A stretch of 64,000 bases of DNA from an uncultured Pelagibacteraceae bacterium (lineage in GTDB: Bacteria; Pseudomonadota; Alphaproteobacteria; Pelagibacterales; Pelagibacteraceae), in assembly GCA_902574695.1 (NCBI GenBank), contig CACGON010000002.1:45001-109000 (forward strand), written 5' to 3'. The position numbers were made by a program, and so were the translations under genes. Positions within the stretch are counted from its first letter, which is position 1. The number at the start of each line of letters is the position of its first letter. Below, in pieces: positions 35,951 to 45,522 of the stretch. Below the pieces are notes generated by a model. The model did no database searches and was not told the DNA's origin. It saw only the letters and a list, made by a program, of their open reading frames with translations.

Positions 35951-36810
35951 AATTATCAAAAAAAATTACAATATTTGTATGTATAATATTTATACTTATA
36001 TTTGGAATAATATTGGCGAGATATTTTGTTGGTAAACACTTTGAGAAAAAATTTTCTCAACGGCCACCCCCTGGTGTAATTGTAGAGGTAGTAAATAATT
36101 CACAATTTTTTGAAAAAATTGAGACTTTTGGAACAGCTGTAGCCCTTAAATCAAAGAACTATAGAGTAAAGAAGGATGAATTGAAAAATCAAAACATTAA
36201 ATTTGGAAAAGTAATAAAAAAAGATGAAACAGTAGTAGTTATAAATGATCAGGAAATAAAAGCTCCTTTTAAAGGCGTTTTAGGAAAAAGAGAGATTGCA
36301 CAAGGCGTTTTAGGAACTGACTCTTTTATTTTAACTTTGGATGATATCTCCTCAATTATGTTGGATATTAAAGTTCCCGAAAGTTATTTATCAGTTTTGA
36401 AGCCTGGATTAGAAGTTAATATTAATTCAGACTCATATAAAAAAAAATTTACTGGAGTGATTGAGTCTGTTAGTTCAAGAGTTGACCCTAATACAAGATC
36501 TGTTTTGTGTAATATAAAAGTTGCAAACCCAAATTTAGAAATTATTCCTGGAATGCTTTTAAATGCTGAAATAATTTATAATAAAGTCGATGCCATAGGT
36601 GTTTCAGAGTCATCTATATTAACTCAAGGAAAATCAAATTTCGTATATAAAGTTTTAGAGGATAACTCTATTGAAAAAATTAAAGTAACTGTTGGAAAAA
36701 GAAGTTATGGAAAAATTATGATTTTAGATGGATTGGATATTGAGGATAAAATAGTTAAAGAGGGAATCTCTAAAGTAAGAAATAAAATTAAAGTCAAAAT
36801 TATTAATTAA
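35947..36810 (+). CDS. RND efflux periplasmic adaptor lacking the alpha-hairpin
   Basis: Membrane-fusion protein of 287 residues with an N-terminal membrane helix (about 8-28). The two lipoyl half-motifs are joined almost directly: KVIKKDETVVVINDQ (about 89-103) runs straight into EIKAPFKGVLGKR. In typical adaptors a coiled-coil hairpin of 60 or more residues lies between them and docks on TolC. The beta-barrel and membrane-proximal parts follow (about 135-287). The next gene is the RND pump, 10 nt away. No outer-membrane channel gene is near. Confidence 0.87.
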   Translation: MKLSKKITIFVCIIFILIFGIILARYFVGKHFEKKFSQRPPPGVIVEVVNNSQFFEKIETFGTAVALKSKNYRVKKDELKNQNIKFGKVIKKDETVVVINDQEIKAPFKGVLGKREIAQGVLGTDSFILTLDDISSIMLDIKVPESYLSVLKPGLEVNINSDSYKKKFTGVIESVSSRVDPNTRSVLCNIKVANPNLEIIPGMLLNAEIIYNKVDAIGVSESSILTQGKSNFVYKVLEDNSIEKIKVTVGKRSYGKIMILDGLDIEDKIVKEGISKVRNKIKVKIIN

Positions 36811-36820
36811 TAAAACTTAA

Positions 36821-39800
36821 ATGTATCTAACAGACTTATCTATAAAAAGACCAGTTGTAGCTACAGTAATGAGCTTGATACTTGTTATTTTTGGTCTTGT
36901 AGTCTTTAATGAGATTCCTACAGACGAACTACCAGACGTCGAACGGCCAATAGTTACTATACAAACCAATTATCAAGGAGCATCAGCTGAAATAGTAGAT
37001 ACTCAAATAACTCAAAAAATAGAGGATAGAGTTGGAGGTACACCTGGACTAATTAATATTGAATCTATGAGTGAGGATGGATCATCAAGAATTGAGATGA
37101 CTTTTAAATCTGATTTAGATTTAGATAATGTCGCAAATGATGTACGAAGTTCTGTGGCAAGGGTAGTAGACGATCTACCTGAAGAGGCAACTGCTCCAGA
37201 AGTTTATAAACAATCCGCAGGTTTTAGAACAACTATGTGGATGAGTTTTAGCTCTAATTTTATGTCTGATATGGAGTTAACAGATTACGCTGAAAGATAC
37301 CTTACAGATTATTTTGCAACAGTTGAAGGTGTCGGAAGAGTAAGATTAGGAGGGGAAAGAGAAATATCTTTAAGAATATGGTTAGATCCAATAGCGCTTG
37401 CTGCAAGAGATTTAACAACCCAAGAGATTGAACAAACTTTAAGGTCAGAAAATTTAGAATTTCCATCTGGAAGAATTGAGTCAAAAGACATTGATTTAAC
37501 AATTAAATTGGAAAATGCATACAATGATATTGAAACATACAAAAATTTACCATTAAAAAAATCTTTTGATGGATCAATAACAAAATTATCAGATGTGGCA
37601 AGAGTTGAATTTGGACCAGTAACTACAAGAACTATTTTTAAAGGTAATGGTAAACAAGTCGTTGGAATAGGTATTTATCAACAATCTGATGCTAACACAA
37701 TAAAAGTTGCGAACAGATTAAAAAAAAAGATTAAAGAAATACAACCAACTTTGCCTGATGGAACCTCTTTAGAAGTATCTTTTGATAGAAGTAATTATAT
37801 ATCAACTGCAATTTATGAGGTTTACAAAACTTTAATAATTGCATTAATTTTAGTAACTATAATCATATATTTATTTCTTGGAAATATTAGAGCGCTACTA
37901 GTGCCAATTGTTGCTCTTCCTGTTTCATTAATCTCAACTTTTTTGGCAATTTACTTTTTTGATTTTTCTGTAAACTTATTTACTCTTATGGCGATGGTTC
38001 TTGCAATAGGAATAGTTGTGGATGATGCTATTGTTATGCTTGAAAATATTGTAAGAAGAATGGAAAAAGGAGAAACATCTCTTGTCGCAGCATATAAAGG
38101 TTCAAGGCAGGTTTCTTTTGCAATTATAGCAACAACATTAGTTCTTGTTGCAGTTTTTATTCCACTTATTTTTATTAAAGGTTTGAGTGGTACTTTATAT
38201 ACACAAACAGCTGTAACTTTATCGTTTGCTGTAATTATATCTAGTTTTGTTGCATTATCTTTAAGTCCGATGATTGCAAGTAAAGTTTTAATTAAAAAAA
38301 ATATAAGATCCAAAATATCGCAAAAATTTGAATTAAATTTAGTCAAATTTAGAGAATTTTATAAACGAACTTTAATGTTTTGGTTAAAGAGAAAAAAAGA
38401 AATTATAATTTTTTTGTCAATCATTTTAGTTTTAACTACATCAATTTATTTATATGCACCGAAGGAATTGATGCCAAAAGAAGATAGAGGAGCTTTTTTT
38501 GTTATCATTAAGGCCCCTGAAAGCTCAGGCTTTGAATACACATCAGGTAAATCTGAGGAAATTGAGGGCTTTTTATTGCCAGAGGTAGGAAAAGGGGAAT
38601 ATAGAAGACTACTTCTAAGAGTGCCTGGTTTTGGAAAAAGCTCAACACAAGTAAATTCTGGCTTTATAATTGTTTTGTTGGAACACTGGGATAAAAGAAA
38701 AAGAGATGGTCAAAGAATAATGATGGAGTCTTTTAGAAAAATTTCAAAAGTTCCAGGAGTGCTAGCCTTTCCAGTTATGCCTCAGGGTATAAGAACTGGA
38801 GGAGTTCAAAAACCTGTTCAATTTGTTTTACTGGGTAATACTTATGAAGATTTAATAAAATGGAAAGAGGTAATTAAAAAAGAAGCTAGAAAGAATAAGA
38901 ATTTAATAAATATTGAAGATGACTTTAATCAAACTAAAGCAATTTTAAACGTTAAAATTGATCAAAAAAAATCATCAGATTTAGGGGTTTCTACTTTAGA
39001 AATTGGAAGATCGATTGAAACAATGTTCGGCTCAAGAAACGTAACTAAATTTAGAAGAGATGGACGTGAATATGATATAATTTTGCAAGGTGATATTAAA
39101 AATAGAAAAGAGCCCTCTAATTTAGCAAAAGTTTATGTAAGATCAAAAAACTCTGGTAAACTTGTATCAATATCTAATTTAGTATCACTTGAGGAAGAGG
39201 GAATCGCTTCAGTGTTATCAAGGTATAATAGGCAAAAAGCTATCACGATATCTGCTAATACTGTTGGAGATTATTCACTATCTGAAGCATTAAATTTTCT
39301 CGAGAAAACAACTAAAGATAATTTTCCCTCTGCAAGAATTGCTTATAAAGGTGAAAGTGAAGAGCTGAAAGAAACGAGTTATCAGATATACTTGATTTTT
39401 GCATTAGCTTTAGTGACTGCTTACCTAGTAATGGCTGCACAATTTGAGAGTTTTAAACATCCATTTACTATAATGTTAACAGTACCTCTCGCAATTTTTG
39501 GAGGAATATTAGGTCTTCTAGTCGTAGGAAGTTCAATAAATATTTTTAGTCAAATCGCTTTAATAATATTGATTGGTCTAGCAACTAAAAATGGAATTTT
39601 AATAGTAGAGTTTGCAAATCAGCTTAGAGATGAAGGAAAGGATATTGAAAAGTCTATAATTGAGTCTGCAAATATTAGGTTAAGACCAATATTGATGACT
39701 TCAATATCAACAATAATTGGGGTGTTACCCTTGGTTTTTAGCAGCGGCCCAGGAGAAGCTAGTAGGTTAACAGTAGGTATAACAATTTTATTTGGTATGC

Positions 39801-39913
39801 TGTTTTCTACTTTTTTTACACTTTATGTAATCCCTACAATCTATTTAGCAATTGGCAAAAATACGAAAAGCATTAATCATGTTGAAAAAGAGCTTAATAA
39901 ACAATTAGATTAA
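36821..39913 (+). CDS. RND efflux permease (AcrB/MexF-like)
   Basis: Proton-driven inner-membrane exporter of 1030 residues with the usual two halves: helix 1 (about 12-30), a large periplasmic loop, helices 2-6 (about 335-480), and the same pattern repeated from about 530. The proton-relay aspartates are in IGIVVDDAIVMLENI (helix 4). The C-terminal half has ALALVTAYLVMAAQFESF. Substrate unknown. It pairs with the hairpin-less adaptor upstream, so it may not form a standard TolC-linked pump. It ends in a TTAA double stop with the gene on the other strand. Confidence 0.94.
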   Translation: MYLTDLSIKRPVVATVMSLILVIFGLVVFNEIPTDELPDVERPIVTIQTNYQGASAEIVDTQITQKIEDRVGGTPGLINIESMSEDGSSRIEMTFKSDLDLDNVANDVRSSVARVVDDLPEEATAPEVYKQSAGFRTTMWMSFSSNFMSDMELTDYAERYLTDYFATVEGVGRVRLGGEREISLRIWLDPIALAARDLTTQEIEQTLRSENLEFPSGRIESKDIDLTIKLENAYNDIETYKNLPLKKSFDGSITKLSDVARVEFGPVTTRTIFKGNGKQVVGIGIYQQSDANTIKVANRLKKKIKEIQPTLPDGTSLEVSFDRSNYISTAIYEVYKTLIIALILVTIIIYLFLGNIRALLVPIVALPVSLISTFLAIYFFDFSVNLFTLMAMVLAIGIVVDDAIVMLENIVRRMEKGETSLVAAYKGSRQVSFAIIATTLVLVAVFIPLIFIKGLSGTLYTQTAVTLSFAVIISSFVALSLSPMIASKVLIKKNIRSKISQKFELNLVKFREFYKRTLMFWLKRKKEIIIFLSIILVLTTSIYLYAPKELMPKEDRGAFFVIIKAPESSGFEYTSGKSEEIEGFLLPEVGKGEYRRLLLRVPGFGKSSTQVNSGFIIVLLEHWDKRKRDGQRIMMESFRKISKVPGVLAFPVMPQGIRTGGVQKPVQFVLLGNTYEDLIKWKEVIKKEARKNKNLINIEDDFNQTKAILNVKIDQKKSSDLGVSTLEIGRSIETMFGSRNVTKFRRDGREYDIILQGDIKNRKEPSNLAKVYVRSKNSGKLVSISNLVSLEEEGIASVLSRYNRQKAITISANTVGDYSLSEALNFLEKTTKDNFPSARIAYKGESEELKETSYQIYLIFALALVTAYLVMAAQFESFKHPFTIMLTVPLAIFGGILGLLVVGSSINIFSQIALIILIGLATKNGILIVEFANQLRDEGKDIEKSIIESANIRLRPILMTSISTIIGVLPLVFSSGPGEASRLTVGITILFGMLFSTFFTLYVIPTIYLAIGKNTKSINHVEKELNKQLD

Positions 39914-40509
39914 AAAATAATATATTTTTTTCTGTTTAATTTTTTTTTACATTTGTTTAGTTGAATTTTATATCTATCAGAATGATTTTTTACTTTCTTT
40001 GCTAAAAGAATAACTTTTTTGTTTTTTTTGTAATGTTTGTAATTTCCCCAACCCTCATGGTACGCAATATATTGTTTAAAAGGATCTTCCATTGGTATAT
40101 CGAGTAGTTTGGATGATTTTGAAGTATACCAACCTATAAAATCAACACTATCTTTAAATCTGGTTCTAGTAGCTAAAGGACTGTTTGTTTCTTTCTTATA
40201 TTGTTTCCAGGTACCTTTGACTGCTTGAGAGTAACCAAACGAACTTGATGGTCTTTTAAAAGGTATTACCTTAAAAATTTTTTGTCTTTTTGGTTTTGCA
40301 AGCCAATCAAAATCGGACTCCATTTTTATTATTGCTAACTGAATGTTGATTGGAGTACCCCACTTTTTTTCAGTTTTTTTTGCATACTTATACCACAGGT
40401 ATCTTTCTGAAAATATTGCACATCCGCTATAAGTATTTTGTGGAATGGATGAACATGATGTAAGAGCTAATAAAATTAAAAATATAATAAATTTATTTTT
40501 TTTTAACAT
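39910..40509 (-). CDS. Lytic transglycosylase-like (SLT domain) lipoprotein
   Basis: Likely peptidoglycan lyase. The N-terminus MLKKNKFIIFLILLALTSC is a lipoprotein signal with lipobox LTSC (C19). The SLT-like core has the catalytic-type glutamate in IIKMESDFDW and SSSFGYSQAVKGTW, close to the GLMQ region of the family. I chose ATG 40509 because GGAG lies 5 nt upstream, one of the clearest Shine-Dalgarno sequences here. An ATG at 40536 would add nine non-signal residues. Length 199. It overlaps the nuclease gene by 17 nt. Confidence 0.83.
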   Translation of the reverse strand: MLKKNKFIIFLILLALTSCSSIPQNTYSGCAIFSERYLWYKYAKKTEKKWGTPINIQLAIIKMESDFDWLAKPKRQKIFKVIPFKRPSSSFGYSQAVKGTWKQYKKETNSPLATRTRFKDSVDFIGWYTSKSSKLLDIPMEDPFKQYIAYHEGWGNYKHYKKNKKVILLAKKVKNHSDRYKIQLNKCKKKLNRKKYIIF

Positions 40510-40999
40510 TTTTTCTCCAATCCCACGGCATGTCAAATTTACCTTTCCATAATCCTAATTCTTCTCTTTTTGCTTCTCTTTCAACACTGACGTATTTCTG
40601 TGAATACTTTTTATAAGCTACAGCATAACCATTTCTCACCATTCTTGAATTAATATTAATTGTATTTTTGTAACAAGTTCCTAAAATTCTTTTGTATCTA
40701 TCTATCCCTTCTACTTTGCATTTTATAATATTATTTTTAACATATTTTTCTAATTTTTTTTTTGAAATTTCTCCACATTTATAATTTTCTTGAAATGAAA
40801 AAATAAAGATACTTAAAAAAGTTCTCTGACATAATTGTTTTATTTCTGGTGCATCTATTCCATGAAGTCTTATTTTTTTATTTTTAATTTTTATTGTATC
40901 ACCATCAATAGTTAATGCTTTACCACTTATAATTTCACTATTGGCAGGTATAAAAAAAAATAAAAAAAATAAAAATTTAATTAAAAATTTTTTTTGCAT
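40493..40999 (-). CDS. Secreted thermonuclease-family (SNase-like) protein
   Basis: Protein of 168 residues with a signal peptide (about 1-21) and a staphylococcal-nuclease fold. Key residues are in LTIDGDTIKIKNKKIRLHGIDAPE (about 29-52, shown only as LTIDGDTI and RLHGIDAPE), with the Asp and Glu that bind calcium and catalyse cleavage; a later RNGYAVAY is also typical. Likely periplasmic. Substrate DNA or RNA is inferred from family. It starts inside the VanZ-like gene by 23 nt. Confidence 0.85.
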   Translation of the reverse strand: MQKKFLIKFLFFLFFFIPANSEIISGKALTIDGDTIKIKNKKIRLHGIDAPEIKQLCQRTFLSIFIFSFQENYKCGEISKKKLEKYVKNNIIKCKVEGIDRYKRILGTCYKNTININSRMVRNGYAVAYKKYSQKYVSVEREAKREELGLWKGKFDMPWDWRKNVKKK

Positions 41000-41372
41000 A
41001 AGAATAAATATAAAAAATAATATAAATTATTATCACACCTAAAAAATTTCCATTTAAATCAGAAAATTGGAAAGATCTATTGGGAATAATTATATGTAAA
41101 ATTTCCAAAATTAATGAAATAGAAAATAAATAAATTGTGATTTGCTTAAAATTATTTTTGTAAAATTCAATTAAACCTAAACAGGAAATAATAGCAAAAG
41201 CATATATATGGTTTGAGGAAAAATCTAAAAAACTAAAGTTAAAATCATTAGTTAATTGAGGTTGTTTTTTAAAGTCACCATAAATTATTCTACCCAAAAT
41301 ACTTCCAGGATAGAGGTAAAAAGCTACGAATATTAGATTTATCATATAAAAAAATAATTTTAACATGCTCAT
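40977..41372 (-). CDS. VanZ-like membrane protein
   Basis: Protein of 131 residues with four hydrophobic segments (about 4-24, 53-70, 75-93, 105-125). The pattern of acidic and polar residues between helices (SNHIYAFAI, then LEILHIIIPNRSFQFSDLNGN) fits the VanZ-like family, whose function outside glycopeptide resistance is unknown. Divergent from gpmA over 23 nt. Confidence 0.72.
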   Translation of the reverse strand: MSMLKLFFYMINLIFVAFYLYPGSILGRIIYGDFKKQPQLTNDFNFSFLDFSSNHIYAFAIISCLGLIEFYKNNFKQITIYLFSISLILEILHIIIPNRSFQFSDLNGNFLGVIIIYIIFYIYSYAKKIFN

Positions 41373-41395
41373 TTATTAATATAATAAATATATTT

Positions 41396-42112
41396 ATGAG
41401 TCATTTAATTTTAGTAAGACATGGTCAAAGTGAATGGAACCTTCAAAAAAAATTTACTGGATGGGTAGATGTTGATCTTACACCAGAAGGAAAGTTAGAG
41501 GCATGTAAAGCTGGCGAGGTAATAAAAAAATTGAATATTAGTATTGATTATTTTTATTCGTCTTTTCAAATAAGATCTATAAATACGTTAAAACTTATAC
41601 AAAATACTTTAAGAAGTAAAATTGAACCTGAAAAGGCTTGGCAATTAAATGAAAGACATTATGGAGCTTTAACCGGATTAAATAAAGATGAAATGAAAAA
41701 AAAATTAGGAGAAAAAAAAATACATGAATTTAGAAGATCTTGGGATTTAAGACCAGATCCTCTTAATCGAAATAATCCATACCATCCTATTAATATGCAA
41801 GTATATAAAAGTTTAAAAAAAGAGGAAATTCCTGATACCGAATCTTTAAAAGATACTTTTGAAAGAGTAGTAAATTATTACAAAAAAAATATAGAGGAAA
41901 AAATAAAAAAAAACAAAAACGTTCTTATTTCTGCTCATGGAAATTCTATAAGATCTCTTTGTAAATTCCTTTTTAATTTAAATGAAAAACAAATAACTAA
42001 GCTTGAGATCCCAACTGGGAATCCATTAATGATAGAATTAGATAAAAATAGAAAAATATTAAAATGTAACTACCTAGATCAAAACAGAGCTCAAGATTTA
42101 ATTATTTTTTAA
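41396..42112 (+). CDS. gpmA: 2,3-bisphosphoglycerate-dependent phosphoglycerate mutase
   Basis: Interconverts 3- and 2-phosphoglycerate in glycolysis and gluconeogenesis. The phosphohistidine motif is LVRHGQSEWN (6-15). LNERHYGALTGLNK (about 83-96) and ISAHGNSIRSL (about 178-188, second catalytic His) are in place. Length 238 is normal. A perfect TATAAT (41380-41385) ends 10 nt before the ATG, though its -35 is weak. Its end overlaps the convergent murU gene by 15 nt. Confidence 0.94.
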   Translation: MSHLILVRHGQSEWNLQKKFTGWVDVDLTPEGKLEACKAGEVIKKLNISIDYFYSSFQIRSINTLKLIQNTLRSKIEPEKAWQLNERHYGALTGLNKDEMKKKLGEKKIHEFRRSWDLRPDPLNRNNPYHPINMQVYKSLKKEEIPDTESLKDTFERVVNYYKKNIEEKIKKNKNVLISAHGNSIRSLCKFLFNLNEKQITKLEIPTGNPLMIELDKNRKILKCNYLDQNRAQDLIIF

Positions 42113-42790
42113 AATTTTTTGGTATATATCTAAATCTGTTACATGAATAAAATTATTTTTGCTTTCAAAACCATATAATTCATTTTTTTGTATTAACTCA
42201 TCCCAAATTGAATTTATAGAAAATTTATTAATCAAAACTTCTGAAAAAACTTTTTTATTTAGGATTTGACATCCTGTATAAACAAAATTTTTTAGATCCT
42301 TTCTGTTTAATTTATTGTGATTAAAATTAAAATCACCATTTAATTTTTTGTCAAAGCTTGAATTTTTATTAACGACTAACAGTATATTGTTAATTTTTTT
42401 ATCAAAATATATTTTTTCCATTTCTTTTATATCCTCTAAATATTGATCATTCCAATAAGTGTCTGGGTTAAAAACTAAAAAATTTTCCTCATTACAGTTT
42501 TTAATTAAGTTTAATATGCCACCACCAGTATCTAAGATTTGGGTACCGTCGTTAACAATATCAATTTCTAAGTCAAAATTTTTATGCATGATAAAATTTT
42601 CTATTTTTTCTCCTAAATAAAAAGTATTTAATTTTATTTTTTTAATGTTTAACTTTTTAATAAGATTTAACGTGTGCTCCAGTAAAGTTTTATTAAATAA
42701 ATCTAATAATGGTTTTGGTTTATTTAAGGTTAATGGATGAAGTCTTTTTCCAAAACCCGCGCACAAAATTATAGCAGTTTTAATTCGCAT
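42098..42790 (-). CDS. murU: Nucleotidyltransferase, MurU-like
   Basis: Likely N-acetylmuramate alpha-1-phosphate uridylyltransferase, making UDP-MurNAc directly from recycled MurNAc-1-P. The nucleotide-binding start is ILCAGFGKRLHPLTLNKPKPLL (8-29, key G-x-G-x-R and K-P-K-P). NPDTYWND carries the metal-binding Asp. Length 230 fits MurU. It overlaps the amgK-like kinase by 11 nt; that pair, next to tsaE, is the usual alphaproteobacterial arrangement. A sugar-1-phosphate transferase of another pathway cannot be excluded. Confidence 0.83.
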   Translation of the reverse strand: MRIKTAIILCAGFGKRLHPLTLNKPKPLLDLFNKTLLEHTLNLIKKLNIKKIKLNTFYLGEKIENFIMHKNFDLEIDIVNDGTQILDTGGGILNLIKNCNEENFLVFNPDTYWNDQYLEDIKEMEKIYFDKKINNILLVVNKNSSFDKKLNGDFNFNHNKLNRKDLKNFVYTGCQILNKKVFSEVLINKFSINSIWDELIQKNELYGFESKNNFIHVTDLDIYQKILKNN

Positions 42791-43745
42791 GTTTATTTCT
42801 TATTTTTTTTGGAAAGTATTTATAAAGGTAATTATTAAGATCTATTAATAGTTCATTATTTTGACATCTTAAATCTATCAATTTCCATGTATAGGGTATT
42901 AATTTCAAATATAATTTTTTTTTATCTCTTTTTGCTAATCTAGTAAAAATTCCAATTATTTTTAAGCTTCTTAGAACTGATAAGACTTCAAAATCATAAA
43001 AGAAAAAATTTTTATTTATACTTTCCTTATTTTTTTTAAAATAAAGATTATAAACTTTTTGTTTAAAAGTATTTGATGTTTTGTATCTAACATCGTCCAC
43101 AAGTGATACTAGATCATATGCTTTATTTCCCAAGACAGCATCTTGTGTATCAATTAATGCAAGTTTACTTTTAAAATGCATTAAATTTGAGACATGAAAA
43201 TCTCTATGTACAAAGATATTATTTTTTTGCTTTAAGCTTAATAATAATTTTTTTATTTTTTTTATCAAATTTTTATTAATTTGAGATTTGTTTTTATTAG
43301 CGTTTTCTGGAACATACCAATCACAAAAGAGTTTTGCTTCGTCAAAAAGTACTTTGTTACTATACAAAGGAATTTTATATAATTTATTTTGAAAATTTTT
43401 TACTTTTGTTGTTTTTACTTTCTGTAATTTTATCAACAAATCAATTATTTTTTTAAATATAGGTAATTTATTTTTTTTTTTTTTAATTATATCTAGCGCA
43501 GTTTTTTTACCCAAATCTTTTACCTCTATAAAATTATTTTTATAATTTTGTTTTATTAATTTGGGTGCTATAAATTTATTCTTAATTAAAATTTTATTTA
43601 TAGCGTCATAAATAAGTAAGTTTTTTCTTTTCTCTTTTTTTGAAAAAATAATTATACTACTTTTTGATTTTTCTTTTTTTCTATAAAACTCTCGAAATGA
43701 GGCATCGCCTTTAATTTTAACAAGTTTTTTCTTATTAATTAACAT
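42780..43745 (-). CDS. amgK: Aminoglycoside-phosphotransferase-fold sugar kinase, AmgK-like
   Basis: Probably the anomeric kinase that makes MurNAc-1-phosphate in cell-wall recycling. The APH-type catalytic loop is HRDFHVSNLM (about 148-157) and the metal Asp is in LIDTQDAVLG (about 164-173). The N-terminal lobe is very lysine-rich, and the DNA is extremely AT-rich. Length 321 fits. The pairing with the MurU-like gene supports the role. Downstream of tsaE by 18 nt. Confidence 0.82.
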   Translation of the reverse strand: MLINKKKLVKIKGDASFREFYRKKEKSKSSIIIFSKKEKRKNLLIYDAINKILIKNKFIAPKLIKQNYKNNFIEVKDLGKKTALDIIKKKKNKLPIFKKIIDLLIKLQKVKTTKVKNFQNKLYKIPLYSNKVLFDEAKLFCDWYVPENANKNKSQINKNLIKKIKKLLLSLKQKNNIFVHRDFHVSNLMHFKSKLALIDTQDAVLGNKAYDLVSLVDDVRYKTSNTFKQKVYNLYFKKNKESINKNFFFYDFEVLSVLRSLKIIGIFTRLAKRDKKKLYLKLIPYTWKLIDLRCQNNELLIDLNNYLYKYFPKKIRNKHAN

Positions 43746-43763
43746 TATACGTACTATTTTTTC

Positions 43764-44207
43764 TTATCTAAATTCTATGAGTCTTTTTCCTGATCTAGAA
43801 TTATGTTTAAAAAAAAGACTATATTTACTTTTAAATTTTTTTTTGACTTTCTCTGGCCATTCAATAAATGAAACGAAGTTATGTGAGTTGTCATATAAAC
43901 CTATATTTTTAATTTCTAAGGTTTTTTTAATTCTAAATAAATCATAATGCCTTATTGTTAAACCTTTTATCTCATATTCATTCAAAATACTAAATGTAGG
44001 TGATGTAATTTCACTTAATTTAATTTTCTTTTTTTTTTCTAATGAATTAATAAGATATTTTACGAATGTAGTTTTTCCAGCCCCTATATCTCCATATAAA
44101 AATACTACATCTCCTAACTTTAGTATTTTTGAAAATTTACTTGCAAACTTAGCTGTAAGGCTCTCTTTTGATATATCTACTTTGCTACCACTAGTAGCGA
44201 TATGCAT
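43764..44207 (-). CDS. tsaE: tRNA threonylcarbamoyladenosine biosynthesis ATPase TsaE
   Basis: ATPase needed, with TsaB and TsaD, for the t6A37 modification of tRNAs reading ANN codons. Walker A is GDIGAGKTT (39-47); [11 protein letters not shown] and HYDLFRI are family motifs, and FIEWPEK follows. I chose ATG 44207 (MHIATSGS), 147 residues; an earlier ATG at 44237 would push the overlap with ahcY to 47 nt. The chosen start still overlaps ahcY by 17 nt. No Shine-Dalgarno is visible at either. Confidence 0.9.
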   Translation of the reverse strand: MHIATSGSKVDISKESLTAKFASKFSKILKLGDVVFLYGDIGAGKTTFVKYLINSLEKKKKIKLSEITSPTFSILNEYEIKGLTIRHYDLFRIKKTLEIKNIGLYDNSHNFVSFIEWPEKVKKKFKSKYSLFFKHNSRSGKRLIEFR

Positions 44208-45477
44208 CTGGCTTGTATGGACCTTCAGGTTTAACACTTATATAATCGGCTTGATCCTTGGATAGAGGGGTTAATTTTGCCCCAACTTTTTCTAAATGTA
44301 GTCTAGCGACTTTTTCATCTAAATGTTTAGGAAGTACATAAACTTTTTTCTCATATTTATCTGAGTTATTCCAAAGCTCTATCTGTGCTGTAACTTGATT
44401 TGTAAATGAAGCACTCATTACAAAACTAGGATGACCAGTTGCACAACCCAAATTTACAAGTCTTCCCTCAGCTAAAAGAATAAGTCTTTTGTTATCTGGA
44501 AAAGTAATTTCATGTACTTGTGGCTTAATTTCATCCCATTTATAATTTTTTAATGCCTCTACTTGTATCTCATTATCAAAGTGTCCGATGTTACATAGTA
44601 TTGACCTATCCTTCATAGCTCTCATATGATCTGCTGTAACAATATCTTTATTTCCTGTTGCTGTAACAACTATATCTGCTTGACCAATCATTTCGTCCAT
44701 AAGTACAACTTCGTAGCCTTCCATTGCTGCTTGGAGAGCACATATAGGGTCTGTTTCAGTTACCATTACTCTGGCACCGCTTTGTCTTAAAGAGGCTGCA
44801 CTTCCTTTTCCAACATCTCCAAACCCAGCAACAATTGCTACTTTACCAGACATCATAACATCAGTGGCTCTTTTTATTCCATCAACCAAACTTTCTCTAC
44901 AACCATATAAATTATCAAATTTAGATTTTGTAACAGAGTCATTTACGTTAATTGCAGGAACTAAAAGCGTTCCTTGTTCTTCCATTTTTTTAAGAGCTAA
45001 AACTCCTGTAGTAGTTTCTTCACTTAAACCTTTGATGTCTTTCATTAAATTTTTATAATCTTTATGCATCAAAGCAGTTAAATCACCACCATCATCCAAT
45101 ATCATATTTGGCTTCCAATCTTTTTTGCCTTCAATTGTTTGTCTTACACACCACCAATATTCCTCCTCGGTTTCCCCTTTCCACGCGAAAACAGGAATTC
45201 CTGCCTTTGCTATTGCGGCAGCAGCATGATCTTGAGTAGAAAAAATATTACAAGACGACCATCTAACTTCTGCACCTAAGTCAACTAGCGTTTCTATTAG
45301 TACAGCTGTTTGGATTGTCATATGAAGACATCCTAAAATTTTTGCTCCCTTTAAAGGATGTTTGCCTTTATACTCTGCTCTTAATGCCATTAAACCAGGC
45401 ATTTCAGTTTCTGCTAATGAGATTTCTTTTCTTCCAAATTCTGCTTGAGATATATCCTTTACTTTGTAATCAGTCAT
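44191..45477 (-). CDS. ahcY: Adenosylhomocysteinase
   Basis: Splits S-adenosylhomocysteine to adenosine and homocysteine, removing the product that inhibits methyltransferases. NAD-binding motif is [12 protein letters not shown] (about 217-228). The substrate region [17 protein letters not shown] is near 74-90, and the C-terminal end PDAYRY is typical (KxxxYRY). Length 428 is the alphaproteobacterial type. It lies between chvG and tsaE. No SAH riboswitch is visible in the 45-nt gap upstream. Confidence 0.97.
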   Translation of the reverse strand: MTDYKVKDISQAEFGRKEISLAETEMPGLMALRAEYKGKHPLKGAKILGCLHMTIQTAVLIETLVDLGAEVRWSSCNIFSTQDHAAAAIAKAGIPVFAWKGETEEEYWWCVRQTIEGKKDWKPNMILDDGGDLTALMHKDYKNLMKDIKGLSEETTTGVLALKKMEEQGTLLVPAINVNDSVTKSKFDNLYGCRESLVDGIKRATDVMMSGKVAIVAGFGDVGKGSAASLRQSGARVMVTETDPICALQAAMEGYEVVLMDEMIGQADIVVTATGNKDIVTADHMRAMKDRSILCNIGHFDNEIQVEALKNYKWDEIKPQVHEITFPDNKRLILLAEGRLVNLGCATGHPSFVMSASFTNQVTAQIELWNNSDKYEKKVYVLPKHLDEKVARLHLEKVGAKLTPLSKDQADYISVKPEGPYKPDAYRY

Positions 45478-45522
45478 AAGGAAGAATACTTAACAATTTA
45501 TTATTAATTAATCAACTTTACT

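Noticed and set aside
45478-45522. SAM/SAH riboswitch upstream of ahcY
   Set aside because: Only 45 nt of AT-rich DNA, with no paired GC-rich elements.
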